DNA of 15,763 bases from JAVJUS01 sp040220455 (GCA_040220455.1 JAVJUS010000029.1:1-15763); one strand, 5' to 3'. Counted from the stretch's first letter, positions 1 to 7,399 are shown. Notes: generated by a model not told the origin, from the sequence alone. A program made the numbers and translations.

Positions 1-19
1 GGGGCCTCGCCAAGGCCCC
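1..19. other. Perfect 7-bp hairpin at the left edge
   Basis: GGGGCCT and AGGCCCC pair perfectly around the 5-base loop CGCCA. No T-rich tract follows on the plus strand, so a canonical intrinsic terminator is not supported. It could be the 3' end hairpin of a gene left of the window, plausibly the sugar-binding protein that normally precedes xylG, but that gene is not visible. Confidence 0.5.
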
Positions 20-44
20 GCCGCCGCCGGCGCGCCCGTCCAAC

Positions 45-58
45 GCCGGCGCGCCGGC
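45..58. other. 14-bp perfect palindrome upstream of xylG
   Basis: GCCGGCGCGCCGGC equals its own reverse complement. A second partial copy of its core (GCCGGCGCGCC) lies just upstream, around 26-36. It may be an RNA hairpin or simply GC-rich low complexity; no regulator is known to me for it. Confidence 0.35.
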
Positions 59-60
59 CG

Positions 61-78
61 TCCTTCCCGTCCTTCCCG
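61..78 (+). repeat. Two tandem copies of the 9-mer TCCTTCCCG
   Basis: Two exact head-to-tail copies of TCCTTCCCG are followed by the degenerate third unit TCCGTCCTC. This pyrimidine-rich tract occupies the place where a Shine-Dalgarno would be expected for the GTG start at 104, and no purine-rich ribosome binding site is seen there. Confidence 0.6.
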
Positions 79-103
79 TCCGTCCTCTCCGGTATCGACG
101 CCC

Positions 104-1678
104 GTGCCCTTCGATCCGCCCACCGGTGATGCCTTCCTGCGCGTCGAGCACGTCTCCAAGAGCTTCGGGGGCGTGCGCGCGCTCGACGATGTCGGCTTCG
201 AGGTCGCCGCCGGCACCGTCCACGCCGTCATGGGCGAGAACGGCGCCGGCAAGTCGACGCTGATGAAGATCCTGGCCGCCGTGCACCCGCATGGCAGCTA
301 CGAGGGGCGCTTCCTGCTCGACGGTCGGGAATGCCGCTTCGCCCGCGTGCTCGACGCCGAGGCCGCCGGGATCGTCATGATCCCGCAGGAGCTGGCGGTG
401 GTCTCCGAGCTCAGCGTCGCGGAGAACATGTTCCTCAACGCCTGGCCCGGCCGGCGCGGCCTGATCGACTGGGAGGGGCTGCACGACGCCACGCGCCGGG
501 CGCTCGACGACCTGGGCCTGGACGTCGCCTTCGACGCGAAGATGAAGACGCTCAGCGCCGCCCAGCAGCAGATGGTGCTGATCGCCAAGGCGCTGGCCAA
601 GAACGTCCGCCTGCTCGTGCTCGACGAGCCGACCTCGTCACTCTCCGTCACCGAGTCCGACCGGCTGTTCGACCGGCTCGACCGCCTGCGCGCGCGGGGC
701 ATCACGGCGCTCTACATTTCCCACAAGATCGACGAGGTGATGGCCGTCGCCGACGCGGCGACGGTGCTGCGCGACGGGTGCTTCGTCGCCACGCGGCAGC
801 GCGAAGACCTGACCGCCGGCGACCTCGTCTCGCTGATGGTCGGCCGGTCGATCGAGCAGATGTATCCCCGGGTCGAGCGCACGCCCGGCGCGGTGGCGCT
901 CAGCGTCGAGGGGCTGACGACCCATCCGCCGCACGTGCCCGAGACGCCGGACACCGCCGTCCTGCGAGACATCGACCTGGCGATCCGCCACGGCGAGATC
1001 CTGGGCCTTTACGGCCTCGTCGGCGCCGGGCGGACCGAACTGCTGACGACGCTGTTCGGCGCTTGGCCGGGGCCGGTGCGCTTCCGGTCCTACGCGGTCG
1101 ACGGCCGGCCGGTGGTGCCGACCTCGCCTGCGGTGATGATGGGCCACGGCCTGGGACTGCTGACCGAGGACCGCAAGCGCAGCGGCATCCTGCCGGGCAA
1201 GGACATCCGCTCGAACCTGACGCTGGCCAGCCTCGACAAGGTCTCGCACGGCCTGCTGACCAGCGAGGCGCTGGAGTGGCGCCGGACCGAGGGCTATGTC
1301 CGCGACCTGGCGATCAAGACGCCGTCGGTGGCCACGGCCATCGACGACCTCAGCGGCGGCAACCAGCAGAAGGTGCTGATCGGGCGCTGGCTGTCGGCGG
1401 AGAGCCGCATCCTGCTGCTCGACGACCCGACGCGCGGCGTCGATGTCGGCGCCAAGGTCGAGATCTTCCACCTGCTCAACCGGCTGGCCGGCGAGGGGGC
1501 GGCGGTGTGCTTCGTGACCTCCGAGCTGCCGGAGGTGCTGGGCATCGCCGATCGCATCCTGGTCATGCACGAGGGCCGCATCGTCGCCGAGCTCGACTGG
1601 CGCGAGGCCACCGAGGAGAGCGTCATGCGCCACGCCGCCGGGCAGGGCGCCCATCGAGCCGAGGGAGTCGCACCTTGA
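104..1678 (+). CDS. xylG: Sugar ABC transporter ATP-binding protein, XylG-like (two nucleotide-binding domains)
   Basis: This protein energises import of a monosaccharide, probably xylose or a related pentose, from the cytoplasmic face of the membrane. It has 524 residues, the usual length for the fused double-NBD class (XylG, MglA, RbsA). NBD1 has Walker A GENGAGKS at 44-51, a signature-like TLSAAQQQ around 149-156, Walker B LLVLDEP and SHK around 206. NBD2 has the family's degenerate P-loop GLVGAGRTE around 304-312, signature LSGGNQQK at 416-423 and LLLDDPTRGVD around 437-447, where Asp replaces the usual catalytic Glu. The phrase PHGSYEG around 62-68 also occurs in E. coli XylG as I recall it. 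GTG at 104 is the only plausible in-frame start, because no other start codon lies upstream in this frame; its ribosome binding site is weak. The stop overlaps the xylH start. The substrate is inferred from family and neighbours, not proven. Confidence 0.88.
   Translation: MPFDPPTGDAFLRVEHVSKSFGGVRALDDVGFEVAAGTVHAVMGENGAGKSTLMKILAAVHPHGSYEGRFLLDGRECRFARVLDAEAAGIVMIPQELAVVSELSVAENMFLNAWPGRRGLIDWEGLHDATRRALDDLGLDVAFDAKMKTLSAAQQQMVLIAKALAKNVRLLVLDEPTSSLSVTESDRLFDRLDRLRARGITALYISHKIDEVMAVADAATVLRDGCFVATRQREDLTAGDLVSLMVGRSIEQMYPRVERTPGAVALSVEGLTTHPPHVPETPDTAVLRDIDLAIRHGEILGLYGLVGAGRTELLTTLFGAWPGPVRFRSYAVDGRPVVPTSPAVMMGHGLGLLTEDRKRSGILPGKDIRSNLTLASLDKVSHGLLTSEALEWRRTEGYVRDLAIKTPSVATAIDDLSGGNQQKVLIGRWLSAESRILLLDDPTRGVDVGAKVEIFHLLNRLAGEGAAVCFVTSELPEVLGIADRILVMHEGRIVAELDWREATEESVMRHAAGQGAHRAEGVAP
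1661..1667 (+). promoter_or_regulatory. Ribosome binding site deciding the TTG start of xylH
   Basis: GAGGGAG lies 7 bases before TTG at 1675, inside the 3' end of xylG. It supports the rare TTG start and translational coupling through the TTGA overlap. Confidence 0.7.
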
Positions 1679-2898
1679 GCGAGGGTTCCGTCCCCGACCG
1701 TTCCCCCAGCAACCGTTCCGCGAGCGAAGGGCCAGCCGGCGGCCGGGGTGGCCTGCTAGGCCTCCTGGCGCGGTTCGACTGGCGATCCTACGGCATGATC
1801 ATCGCGCTGGTGGTGATCGCGCTGGTGTTCACCTGGCTGACCGACGGCATCTTCCTGTCGGCGCGTAACGTCGCCCAGCTGATGCGCCAGACCGCGCTGC
1901 TGGTTGTCGTCGCGTCGGGCGTCGCCATCCTGATCATCCAGCGCGAAATCGATCTCTCGATCGGCAGCGCGGTCTATCTGGCCGGCCTCGCCGCGGCGAC
2001 GGCGCAGACCCAGTGGGGCTGGTCGACGGTGCCGGCGCTCGGCGCGGCGCTGGCCGCCGGCGTCGCCATGGGCGCCTGGCAGGGCTTCTGGGTCAGCCGC
2101 TTCGCCATCCCGTCCTTCGTGGTGACGCTGTCGGGCCTGCTCGCCTTCCGCGGCATCGGCTTCGTCTGGTCGAACGCCGCGACCTACGCGCCGATGAACG
2201 ACAGCTTCGGGGCGCTCAGCGAATCCTTCATCCCGCCGGCCTGGTCGGCGGTGGTGATCCTGGTCGCGCTCGCCGCCTTCGCGGCCTACATGACCTTGCG
2301 CTGGCGCCATCAGCGCGGGCGCTTCGGGCCGGGCGCGGTTCCGCTCGGCAAGCTGGTCCGGCCGCTCGCCTGGGCGACGATCGGGGCGGGCGTGCTGGCC
2401 TACGCGGCGCTGGGCTATCGCGGCCTGCCCATGGCCGTCGTGATCGCGCTGACCGTCGCCGGCCTGCTGACCTTCCTGAGCCAGGGCACCGTCTTCGGCC
2501 GCCAGATGTACGCCATCGGCGGCAACCGGGAGGCGGCGCACCTCTCCGGCATCGACATCCGCCGGAACCTTTTCATCAGTTTCGTCATCATGGGCGTGAT
2601 CTACGCCGTCGGCGGCGTGCTGGTGACCGCCCGGCTCAACGCCATCGCCCCGGCGGTGGGCGAGTTCCTGGAGCTGGAGGCGATCGCCGCCGCGGTGATC
2701 GGCGGCATCAGCCTGGGCGGCGGCATCGGCACGGTCTTCGGCGCGCTGGTCGGCGCGCTGCTGCTTGTCGCCGTCGACAACGGGATGAGCCTGATGAACG
2801 TCTCGTCCTTCATCCAGCTCGTGGTCAAGGGCCTGCTGCTGGGATTCGCCGTCGTCTTCGACGTGCTGACACGCCCGGGCGCGCGCCGCCTGCACTGA
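1675..2898 (+). CDS. xylH: Sugar ABC transporter permease, XylH-like
   Basis: This is the integral membrane channel subunit partnering XylG, 407 residues long and close to the roughly 390 of E. coli XylH. About 40 polar and Gly/Ser-rich residues precede the first membrane helix. Features shared with XylH as remembered include FTWLTDG near 52-58, LSARNV near 61-66, EIDLSIGS at 91-98, PSFVVTLSGLLAFRG, the longer central loop with RWRHQRGRFG, FGRQMYAIGGN and a C-terminal VDNGMSLMNV stretch. The central loop separates XylH from the shorter RbsC. The start is TTG within the xylG stop region, with a GAGGGAG ribosome binding site 7 bases upstream; the first in-frame ATG, at 1796, would fall inside the first helix. 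Sugar specificity lies mainly in the missing binding protein, so xylose is likely but not certain. Confidence 0.87.
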   Translation: MSEGSVPDRSPSNRSASEGPAGGRGGLLGLLARFDWRSYGMIIALVVIALVFTWLTDGIFLSARNVAQLMRQTALLVVVASGVAILIIQREIDLSIGSAVYLAGLAAATAQTQWGWSTVPALGAALAAGVAMGAWQGFWVSRFAIPSFVVTLSGLLAFRGIGFVWSNAATYAPMNDSFGALSESFIPPAWSAVVILVALAAFAAYMTLRWRHQRGRFGPGAVPLGKLVRPLAWATIGAGVLAYAALGYRGLPMAVVIALTVAGLLTFLSQGTVFGRQMYAIGGNREAAHLSGIDIRRNLFISFVIMGVIYAVGGVLVTARLNAIAPAVGEFLELEAIAAAVIGGISLGGGIGTVFGALVGALLLVAVDNGMSLMNVSSFIQLVVKGLLLGFAVVFDVLTRPGARRLH

Positions 2899-2938
2899 CG
2901 CGCGGCGCCCTGGAGGACGCCCTTGACGGCGCGGTCGG

Positions 2939-2958
2939 TCCCGGGGAATACCCCGGGA
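2939..2958. other. 8-bp perfect hairpin between xylH and the dehydrogenase
   Basis: TCCCGGGG and CCCCGGGA pair around the tetraloop AATA. No U-rich tract follows, so it is more likely an mRNA stabiliser or attenuating structure inside the operon than a terminator. The gap between the two genes is 115 bases, and no separate promoter is obvious in it. Confidence 0.6.
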
Positions 2959-3013
2959 TGCCCGCCGGCCGTGCGCGACGGGCCACCGAACGACCGTAAA
3001 TTGAGGAGACGTC

Positions 3014-3775
3014 ATGCGTTTCGCCACATATCCCAGCCTTGCCGACGCCGTGGTCTTCGTCACCGGCGGCGCGTCGGGCATCGGGGAGCAGATCGTCCGG
3101 GGCTTCGCCGGCCAGGGCGCCCGGGTCGGCTTCGTCGACCTGGACGCGGCGCGCGGCGAGGCCCTGGCGCGGGAGCTCGGCGAGGGCGGGGCGACCGTGC
3201 GCTGCGAGGTCGCCGACCTGCGCGACATAGACGCGCTCGACCGCGCCTTCGACGCGCTGGAATCGGCGCTGGGCCCGGCGGGCGTGCTGGTCAACAACGC
3301 CGCGCGCGACGACCGCCACGCCTGGCAGGACGTCACGCCCGAGTACTATGACGAGCGCCTCTCCACCAATCTCCGCCACATGTTCTTCGCCACCAAGAAA
3401 GTGGCGCCCGGCATGATCGCCGCCGGCAAGGGCGCGATCGTCAACATGGGCTCGAACTCCTGGTGGGAGGCGGCGGGGGGCATGCCCGTCTACACCACGG
3501 CGAAGGCCGGCGTGCACGGCATGACCCGCGCCTTCGCGCGCGATCTCGGCCCGCACCGCATCCGCGTCAACACGGTCGTGCCCGGCTGGATCATGACCGA
3601 GCGTCAGAAGGAGCTGTGGGCGACGCCGGAGGATCTGGAACGCCATCGCGCGCGCCAGTGCCTGCCCGACCTGATCGACCCGGTGCATGTGGCGCGGATG
3701 GTGCTCTTCCTCGCCTCCGACGACGCGATGATGTGCACCGCCAACAACTACATGGTCGAGGCCGGCTCGATCTGA
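3014..3775 (+). CDS. Short-chain dehydrogenase, likely NAD-dependent D-xylose (aldose) 1-dehydrogenase
   Basis: This cytoplasmic Rossmann-fold SDR probably oxidises an aldopentose to its lactone. It has 253 residues, standard for classical SDRs. Visible motifs are TGGASGIG at 17-24 for cofactor, NNA at 94-96, Asn119 in NLRHM, the catalytic Ser147, and YTTAK with Tyr160 and Lys164. Asp42 at the end of the second strand favours NAD over NADP. The phrases YPSL, DDRH, NLRHM, VAPGM, TAKAG, GMTRA, QCL and VLFLASDDA are shared with my recollection of Caulobacter xylose dehydrogenase (called xylB there, a symbol used elsewhere for xylulokinase). A strong ribosome binding site, GAGGAG at 3003-3008, fixes the ATG start. 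It follows xylGH on the same strand, so import plus oxidation of the same sugar is the natural reading. A fucose, arabinose or galactose dehydrogenase role remains possible. Confidence 0.82.
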   Translation: MRFATYPSLADAVVFVTGGASGIGEQIVRGFAGQGARVGFVDLDAARGEALARELGEGGATVRCEVADLRDIDALDRAFDALESALGPAGVLVNNAARDDRHAWQDVTPEYYDERLSTNLRHMFFATKKVAPGMIAAGKGAIVNMGSNSWWEAAGGMPVYTTAKAGVHGMTRAFARDLGPHRIRVNTVVPGWIMTERQKELWATPEDLERHRARQCLPDLIDPVHVARMVLFLASDDAMMCTANNYMVEAGSI

Positions 3776-3805
3776 GGCGCGGCCGGTCCCGTCCCGCGAA
3801 CCGCG

Positions 3806-3828
3806 GCCCGGCCTCAATCCGGCCGGGC
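3806..3828. other. 8-bp hairpin between convergent genes, with a stop codon in the loop
   Basis: GCCCGGCC and GGCCGGGC pair around the 7-base loop TCAATCC. The loop contains the minus-strand stop codon of the histidine kinase (3814-3816). The structure works on either strand and sits between two convergent genes separated by only 38 bases. No U-tract is present on either side. Confidence 0.55.
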
Positions 3829-6648
3829 GGCCGCCGCGCCGGGCTCGGTCAGCACGCCGCCGCCCGACTCGCCCGCCGCCAAGGCGACTTGCGCGTCGGC
3901 GGCGGCCAGGGTCACGACGAAGGTGGCGCCGCCGCCCTCGGTCTCGGCGAGATGGAGCTCGCCGCCGAGCTGCTGGACGATCTGGCGGGAGATCGCGAGG
4001 CCGAGCCCCGCGCCGGGGGCCCGGCCCGGGCTCTCCGCCCAGCCGCGGGCGAATTTCGAGAAGATGTGGTCGCGCTCGGCCGCCGGGATGCCGGGGCCGT
4101 TGTCGCGCACCCGGAACTCGACGCGGCCGGGATCGTCGGTGGCGCGGCCGCATTCGACCCAGGCTCGCGGCGCCTCGGAATCGTTGTACTTGATGGCGTT
4201 GGACAGCAGGTTGACGAAGACCTGCTTGAGCCGGTCGGCGTCGGTGACGACCGGGACCGGCGTGTCGTCGATCTCCACGTCGATCGCCACGCCGCGCCGC
4301 CGGGCCAGCCCGCGCATGGTCTCCGCCGCCTCGCGCACCACGCGCCCGGCGTCGACGCGGGCGAGGCTCCATTCGACAGCGCCGCCCTCGAGCCGGCTCA
4401 GATCCAGGATCTCGTCGAGCAGCCGGGTCAGCCGCTCGCTCTCCTGGCGGATGATCTCCAGGAAGCGCCGCGTCTCGGCCGTGTCGGCCGCGCCTTCCTC
4501 GACCAGGATCTCGGAGAACGAGCGGATGGAGGTCATCGGCGTGCGCAGCTCGTGGCTGACCCGGCTCAGGAAATCGTCCTTGAGCCGGTCGAGCCGGGTG
4601 AGCTGCTCGTTGGCGGCGCGGAGCTGGGCGGCGGTCTCCTCGAGCTCGCGGGACTTGCGCTCCAGCGCCTGGCTGGTGCGGATGGCGCGGCGCGTCTCGT
4701 CGAGGATGTCGATCACCGCGTCGAGGCTGATCGTCTCGCCCTTGACGATGCGCGAGACGAGCGAGCGGGCCGACGCCGCGCCGACGCTGGCGGCCAGCTC
4801 GCGCTCGACATGGTCGATCAGGGCGGCGTCGGGCAGGGGCAGGTCGGCCGGCCGGATCGGGCCCTTGGGCCGCGCCATGCCGCGCCGCTCGGCATAGTCC
4901 TGGAACAGCCGGTAGGCGCGCTCGGCGCCCAGGATGCGCTGGGTCAGCCGGTAGAGGTCGCGGCTCGTCGCCGAGCGGATCAGCGCGCCTTCGACGCGCT
5001 GCTCGTCCGGCTCGAAGGCGTTGATGAAAACCGCGCTCTGCAGGCTTTCCAGCGGCGAGGCCTCGGTGGCGAGCGAGACGACGATATAGGCCAGGACATT
5101 GGCCGTCAGGCTCCACACCAAGCCGTGGACGAGCGTGTCCCATTGGTCGAGCCCGAACAGGGCGTCGGGGCGTAGGGCGGCGACGCCGAACGGACCCTCG
5201 GCGACCAGCCCGCCGAAGGCCCAGCCGGCCTCGGCGAAGCTCGGCACCAGCAGGGTGTAGACCCACAGCGCGAAGCCGATCACCAGCCCCGCGGTCGCGC
5301 CGTGGCTCGTGCCCCGCGGCCAGGTCACCGCGCCGACCAGGGCGGGCAGGAACTGGGCGACGCCGGCGAAGCTGATCAGCCCGATCGAGGCCAGCGGATC
5401 GCCCGAGGCGGTCAGGCGGTAGTAGAGGAATCCCAGCGTCAGGATGGCGACGATGCTGAACCGACGCACGGTCAGCAGGATCGAGGCGAAGTCGCCGCGC
5501 GACGGGTCGTCGAAGAACGGCAGGCGCAGCAGAACCGGCGTGACCAGGTGGTTCGAGATCATGATCGACAGGGCGATCGAGGCGACGATGACCATGGACG
5601 TCGCCGCCGACAGCCCGCCGATGAAGGCCGCCAGCGCCAGCCCGTTCTGCCCGGCCGCGAGCGGCACCGTCAGGACATAGAGATCCGGGTTCGACCCCGG
5701 CGCCAGCCCGGTCAGCCCGGCCATGGCGATCGGCACGACGAAAAGGCTGATCAGCATGAGATAGAGCGGGAAGAGCCAGGACGCGGTCGCCAGATGGCGC
5801 GGGTCGACATTCTCGACCACCGCCACCTGGAACTGGCGGGGCAGGCAGACCATCGCCGCGCCGGCCAGGAACAGGGTCGCCACCCAGCGCCCCTCGAAGC
5901 CCTCCGGGAAGGTGAAGAGATGGGCCGTGCGCGGATCGGCCATGGCGCCGTCGAAGAGGTCGCGCACGCCGTCGTTGAGGCCGTAGAGGGTGAAGACGCC
6001 GATGGCGGCGAGGCTCAGCAGCTTGATGATCGATTCGAAGGCGATCGCGGCGACGACGCCCGGGTGGCGTTCGTCGGCGCCGGTGTTGCGCGTGCCGAAC
6101 AGGATGACGAAGGTCGCCATCGAGACCGCGACCCACAGGCCGGTGTCGGCCAGCAGCCCGGCCGCCGCATGGCCCGCCTCGCCCGACCCGTCCGCCGGCG
6201 CGGCGACCAGGGCGTCGAAGCTGGCCGCCACCGCCTTGAGCTGGAGCGCGATATAGGGCGTGATCCCGACCACCGCGATCAGCGTGACCAGCGCGGAGAT
6301 CGAGGCGCTCTTGCCGTAGCGCGCCGACAGGAAGTCGGCGATCGAGGTGATGCGCTGGGCCTTGGCGATGCGCACCAGCTTGCGCAGCAGGAACCACCAG
6401 CCCATCAGGGCGATCGTCGGGCCCAGATAGATCGTCAGGTATTCCAGCCCGTTGCGCGCGGCCGAGCCGACGGCGCCGTAGAACGTCCAGGACGTGCAGT
6501 AGACCGCCAGCGACAGGGTGTAGACGACGGGCGAGCTGATGAACCGCGCCGCGCCGCGCTCGGCCCGCCGGTCGGTCCAGAAGGCGAGCAGGAACAGCCC
6601 GCCCAGATAGAGCGTCGCGACCAGGATGACGAAGCCCGAGGCGAGCAA
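3814..6648 (-). CDS. Histidine kinase with sodium/solute symporter (SLC5) sensor, STAC, HisKA and HATPase domains
   Basis: This 944-residue membrane sensor kinase resembles the CbrA class. Residues 1 to about 530 form a multi-helix SLC5/SSS transporter domain (for example TFYGAVGSAARNGLEY near 55-70 and the Ser/Thr-rich helix SAATSMVIVAS near 347-357). Residues about 552-640 fit a STAC domain (SATSRDLYRLTQRILGAERA), and a coiled coil follows at about 658-690. HisKA holds SHELRTP with phospho-acceptor His699. The ATPase has the N box NLLSNAIKYN at 813-822, DNGPGIP at 849-855, FSKF at 863-866 and GAGLGLAI at 879-886. No PAS domain is evident. The start is TTG, supported by GGAGG 7 bases upstream within the preceding gene, suggesting coupled translation. 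It is the last gene after a receiver and a small membrane protein. The ligand is unknown; transport with or without sensing is typical of the family. Confidence 0.9.
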   Translation of the reverse strand: MLASGFVILVATLYLGGLFLLAFWTDRRAERGAARFISSPVVYTLSLAVYCTSWTFYGAVGSAARNGLEYLTIYLGPTIALMGWWFLLRKLVRIAKAQRITSIADFLSARYGKSASISALVTLIAVVGITPYIALQLKAVAASFDALVAAPADGSGEAGHAAAGLLADTGLWVAVSMATFVILFGTRNTGADERHPGVVAAIAFESIIKLLSLAAIGVFTLYGLNDGVRDLFDGAMADPRTAHLFTFPEGFEGRWVATLFLAGAAMVCLPRQFQVAVVENVDPRHLATASWLFPLYLMLISLFVVPIAMAGLTGLAPGSNPDLYVLTVPLAAGQNGLALAAFIGGLSAATSMVIVASIALSIMISNHLVTPVLLRLPFFDDPSRGDFASILLTVRRFSIVAILTLGFLYYRLTASGDPLASIGLISFAGVAQFLPALVGAVTWPRGTSHGATAGLVIGFALWVYTLLVPSFAEAGWAFGGLVAEGPFGVAALRPDALFGLDQWDTLVHGLVWSLTANVLAYIVVSLATEASPLESLQSAVFINAFEPDEQRVEGALIRSATSRDLYRLTQRILGAERAYRLFQDYAERRGMARPKGPIRPADLPLPDAALIDHVERELAASVGAASARSLVSRIVKGETISLDAVIDILDETRRAIRTSQALERKSRELEETAAQLRAANEQLTRLDRLKDDFLSRVSHELRTPMTSIRSFSEILVEEGAADTAETRRFLEIIRQESERLTRLLDEILDLSRLEGGAVEWSLARVDAGRVVREAAETMRGLARRRGVAIDVEIDDTPVPVVTDADRLKQVFVNLLSNAIKYNDSEAPRAWVECGRATDDPGRVEFRVRDNGPGIPAAERDHIFSKFARGWAESPGRAPGAGLGLAISRQIVQQLGGELHLAETEGGGATFVVTLAAADAQVALAAGESGGGVLTEPGAAAARPD

Positions 6649-6651
6649 GGC

Positions 6652-6936
6652 TCAGCCTCCGTCGTGTTCGCCCGGCGGGGGCGAGCCGCGAATCTCCGGC
6701 GTCTCCTCGGGCGCCGGCGGGTCGAGCCCGCCGCGCAGCACCGCCCGGCTGACCGCGGCCGTCATGGCGATGCCGGCGAACCACAGGGCGAAGATCGCCA
6801 GCGGCAGCAGCGGCACGCCGAAGACGCGCACCGGTTGGTCGAACAGGCGGATATAGGGCGGCAGGAAGACGATCAGCGCGCCCACCGGCAGCAGCAGCAC
6901 CAGATCGCGCAGGCGCCCGCGGCCCCGCCCCGTCAC
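6652..6936 (-). CDS. Small two-helix membrane protein, possible companion subunit of the symporter-kinase
   Basis: This 94-residue protein has a basic N-terminus (MTGRGRGRLR), two predicted membrane helices at about 12-30 and 42-63, and a polar Pro/Glu-rich cytoplasmic-type tail. I do not recognise a named family with certainty. In shape it resembles the small helper proteins found beside sodium/solute symporters (DUF485, DUF997/YhdT, DUF3311 or DUF4212 types). It starts with GTG at 6936, 13 bases after the response regulator stop, and ends 3 bases before the kinase start, so the three genes look co-translated. The start codon lies in one copy of a 17-bp tandem duplication. A helper role for folding or transport of the kinase's SLC5 domain is inferred from position and size. 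Confidence 0.7.
   Translation of the reverse strand: MTGRGRGRLRDLVLLLPVGALIVFLPPYIRLFDQPVRVFGVPLLPLAIFALWFAGIAMTAAVSRAVLRGGLDPPAPEETPEIRGSPPPGEHDGG
6656..6660 (-). promoter_or_regulatory. Ribosome binding site deciding the TTG start of the kinase
   Basis: On the minus strand GGAGG lies 7 bases before TTG at 6648. It is embedded in the last codons of the small membrane protein gene, which indicates translational coupling. Confidence 0.7.
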
Positions 6937-6959
6937 GGTCCCGGCCCCGTCACGGTCCC
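6927..6959. repeat. Tandem duplication of a 17-bp unit at a gene junction
   Basis: GCCCCGTCACGGTCCC occurs at 6927-6942 and again at 6944-6959, giving a period of 17. On the minus strand the right copy carries the stop codon of the response regulator (6950-6952) and the left copy carries the GTG start of the small membrane protein (6934-6936). The GTG in the right copy is in another frame and reaches a stop within a few codons. Confidence 0.85.
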
Positions 6960-7378
6960 TGCCCCTCGCGGGCCGCCGGCGGCGGATCGCCGCTGTCCGG
7001 GTCTTCGCCGGCCGTCGAGAGCAGCGCGTCGATGCGCGCGACGAGCTCCCGGTTCGAGAACGGCTTGGTCACGAACTCGTCCGCGCCCAGGTCGAGCATC
7101 CGCCGCCGGTCCGCGTCCTGGCCCTTGGCCGTCAAGGCCAGCACTGGCAGCCGGCCCAGCCCGGGCGTCGCCCGGATCCGCCGCAGGACCTCGAAGCCGT
7201 CCAGGCTCGGCATCATCACGTCGAGGATGACCAGGTCCGGCCGGCCGGCGACCACCGCCTCGACCGCCGCGGCCCCGTCGCGCACCGACTCGACCGCGTA
7301 GCCCGCCCGTTTCAGCAAGAAGGTCAGCGATTCCAGGATATGCGGCTCGTCCTCGGCGACGAGCACCGTTTTCGACAT
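6950..7378 (-). CDS. Single-domain response regulator (CheY-like receiver)
   Basis: This 142-residue stand-alone receiver domain has no output domain. The acidic pocket is Glu9-Asp10 with Glu11, the phospho-acceptor is Asp53 in LVILDVMMP, the switch Thr is Thr83 in ALTAKG, and the conserved Lys is Lys105 in TKPF. The last 20 or so residues are Pro/Gly-rich and probably disordered. The ATG at 7378 has AAGGA 6 bases upstream. It is the first gene of a set continuing with the small membrane protein and the SLC5 histidine kinase, so it is the obvious phosphorylation partner of that kinase. Lacking a DNA-binding domain, it must act by protein contact, through a phosphorelay or as a phosphate sink. 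Confidence 0.93.
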   Translation of the reverse strand: MSKTVLVAEDEPHILESLTFLLKRAGYAVESVRDGAAAVEAVVAGRPDLVILDVMMPSLDGFEVLRRIRATPGLGRLPVLALTAKGQDADRRRMLDLGADEFVTKPFSNRELVARIDALLSTAGEDPDSGDPPPAAREGQGP

Positions 7379-7399
7379 CCCGTTTCCTTCCCGTGCCTG

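Noticed and set aside
331..1674. Long open frame in another plus-strand frame through xylG, continuous with xylH
   Set aside because: Only the part from TTG 1675 onwards encodes a membrane permease; the earlier part is Arg/Ala-rich shadow sequence within xylG.
2825..6784. A 1319-codon open frame on the minus strand across the histidine kinase
   Set aside because: It is an overlapping frame of the kinase gene on the same strand, extremely Arg-rich with low complexity and no recognisable domain. Such frames arise from high GC content.
5302..7230. A 642-codon plus-strand open frame opposite the kinase cassette
   Set aside because: It is antisense to three coherent genes with linked starts and stops, and its translation is low complexity.
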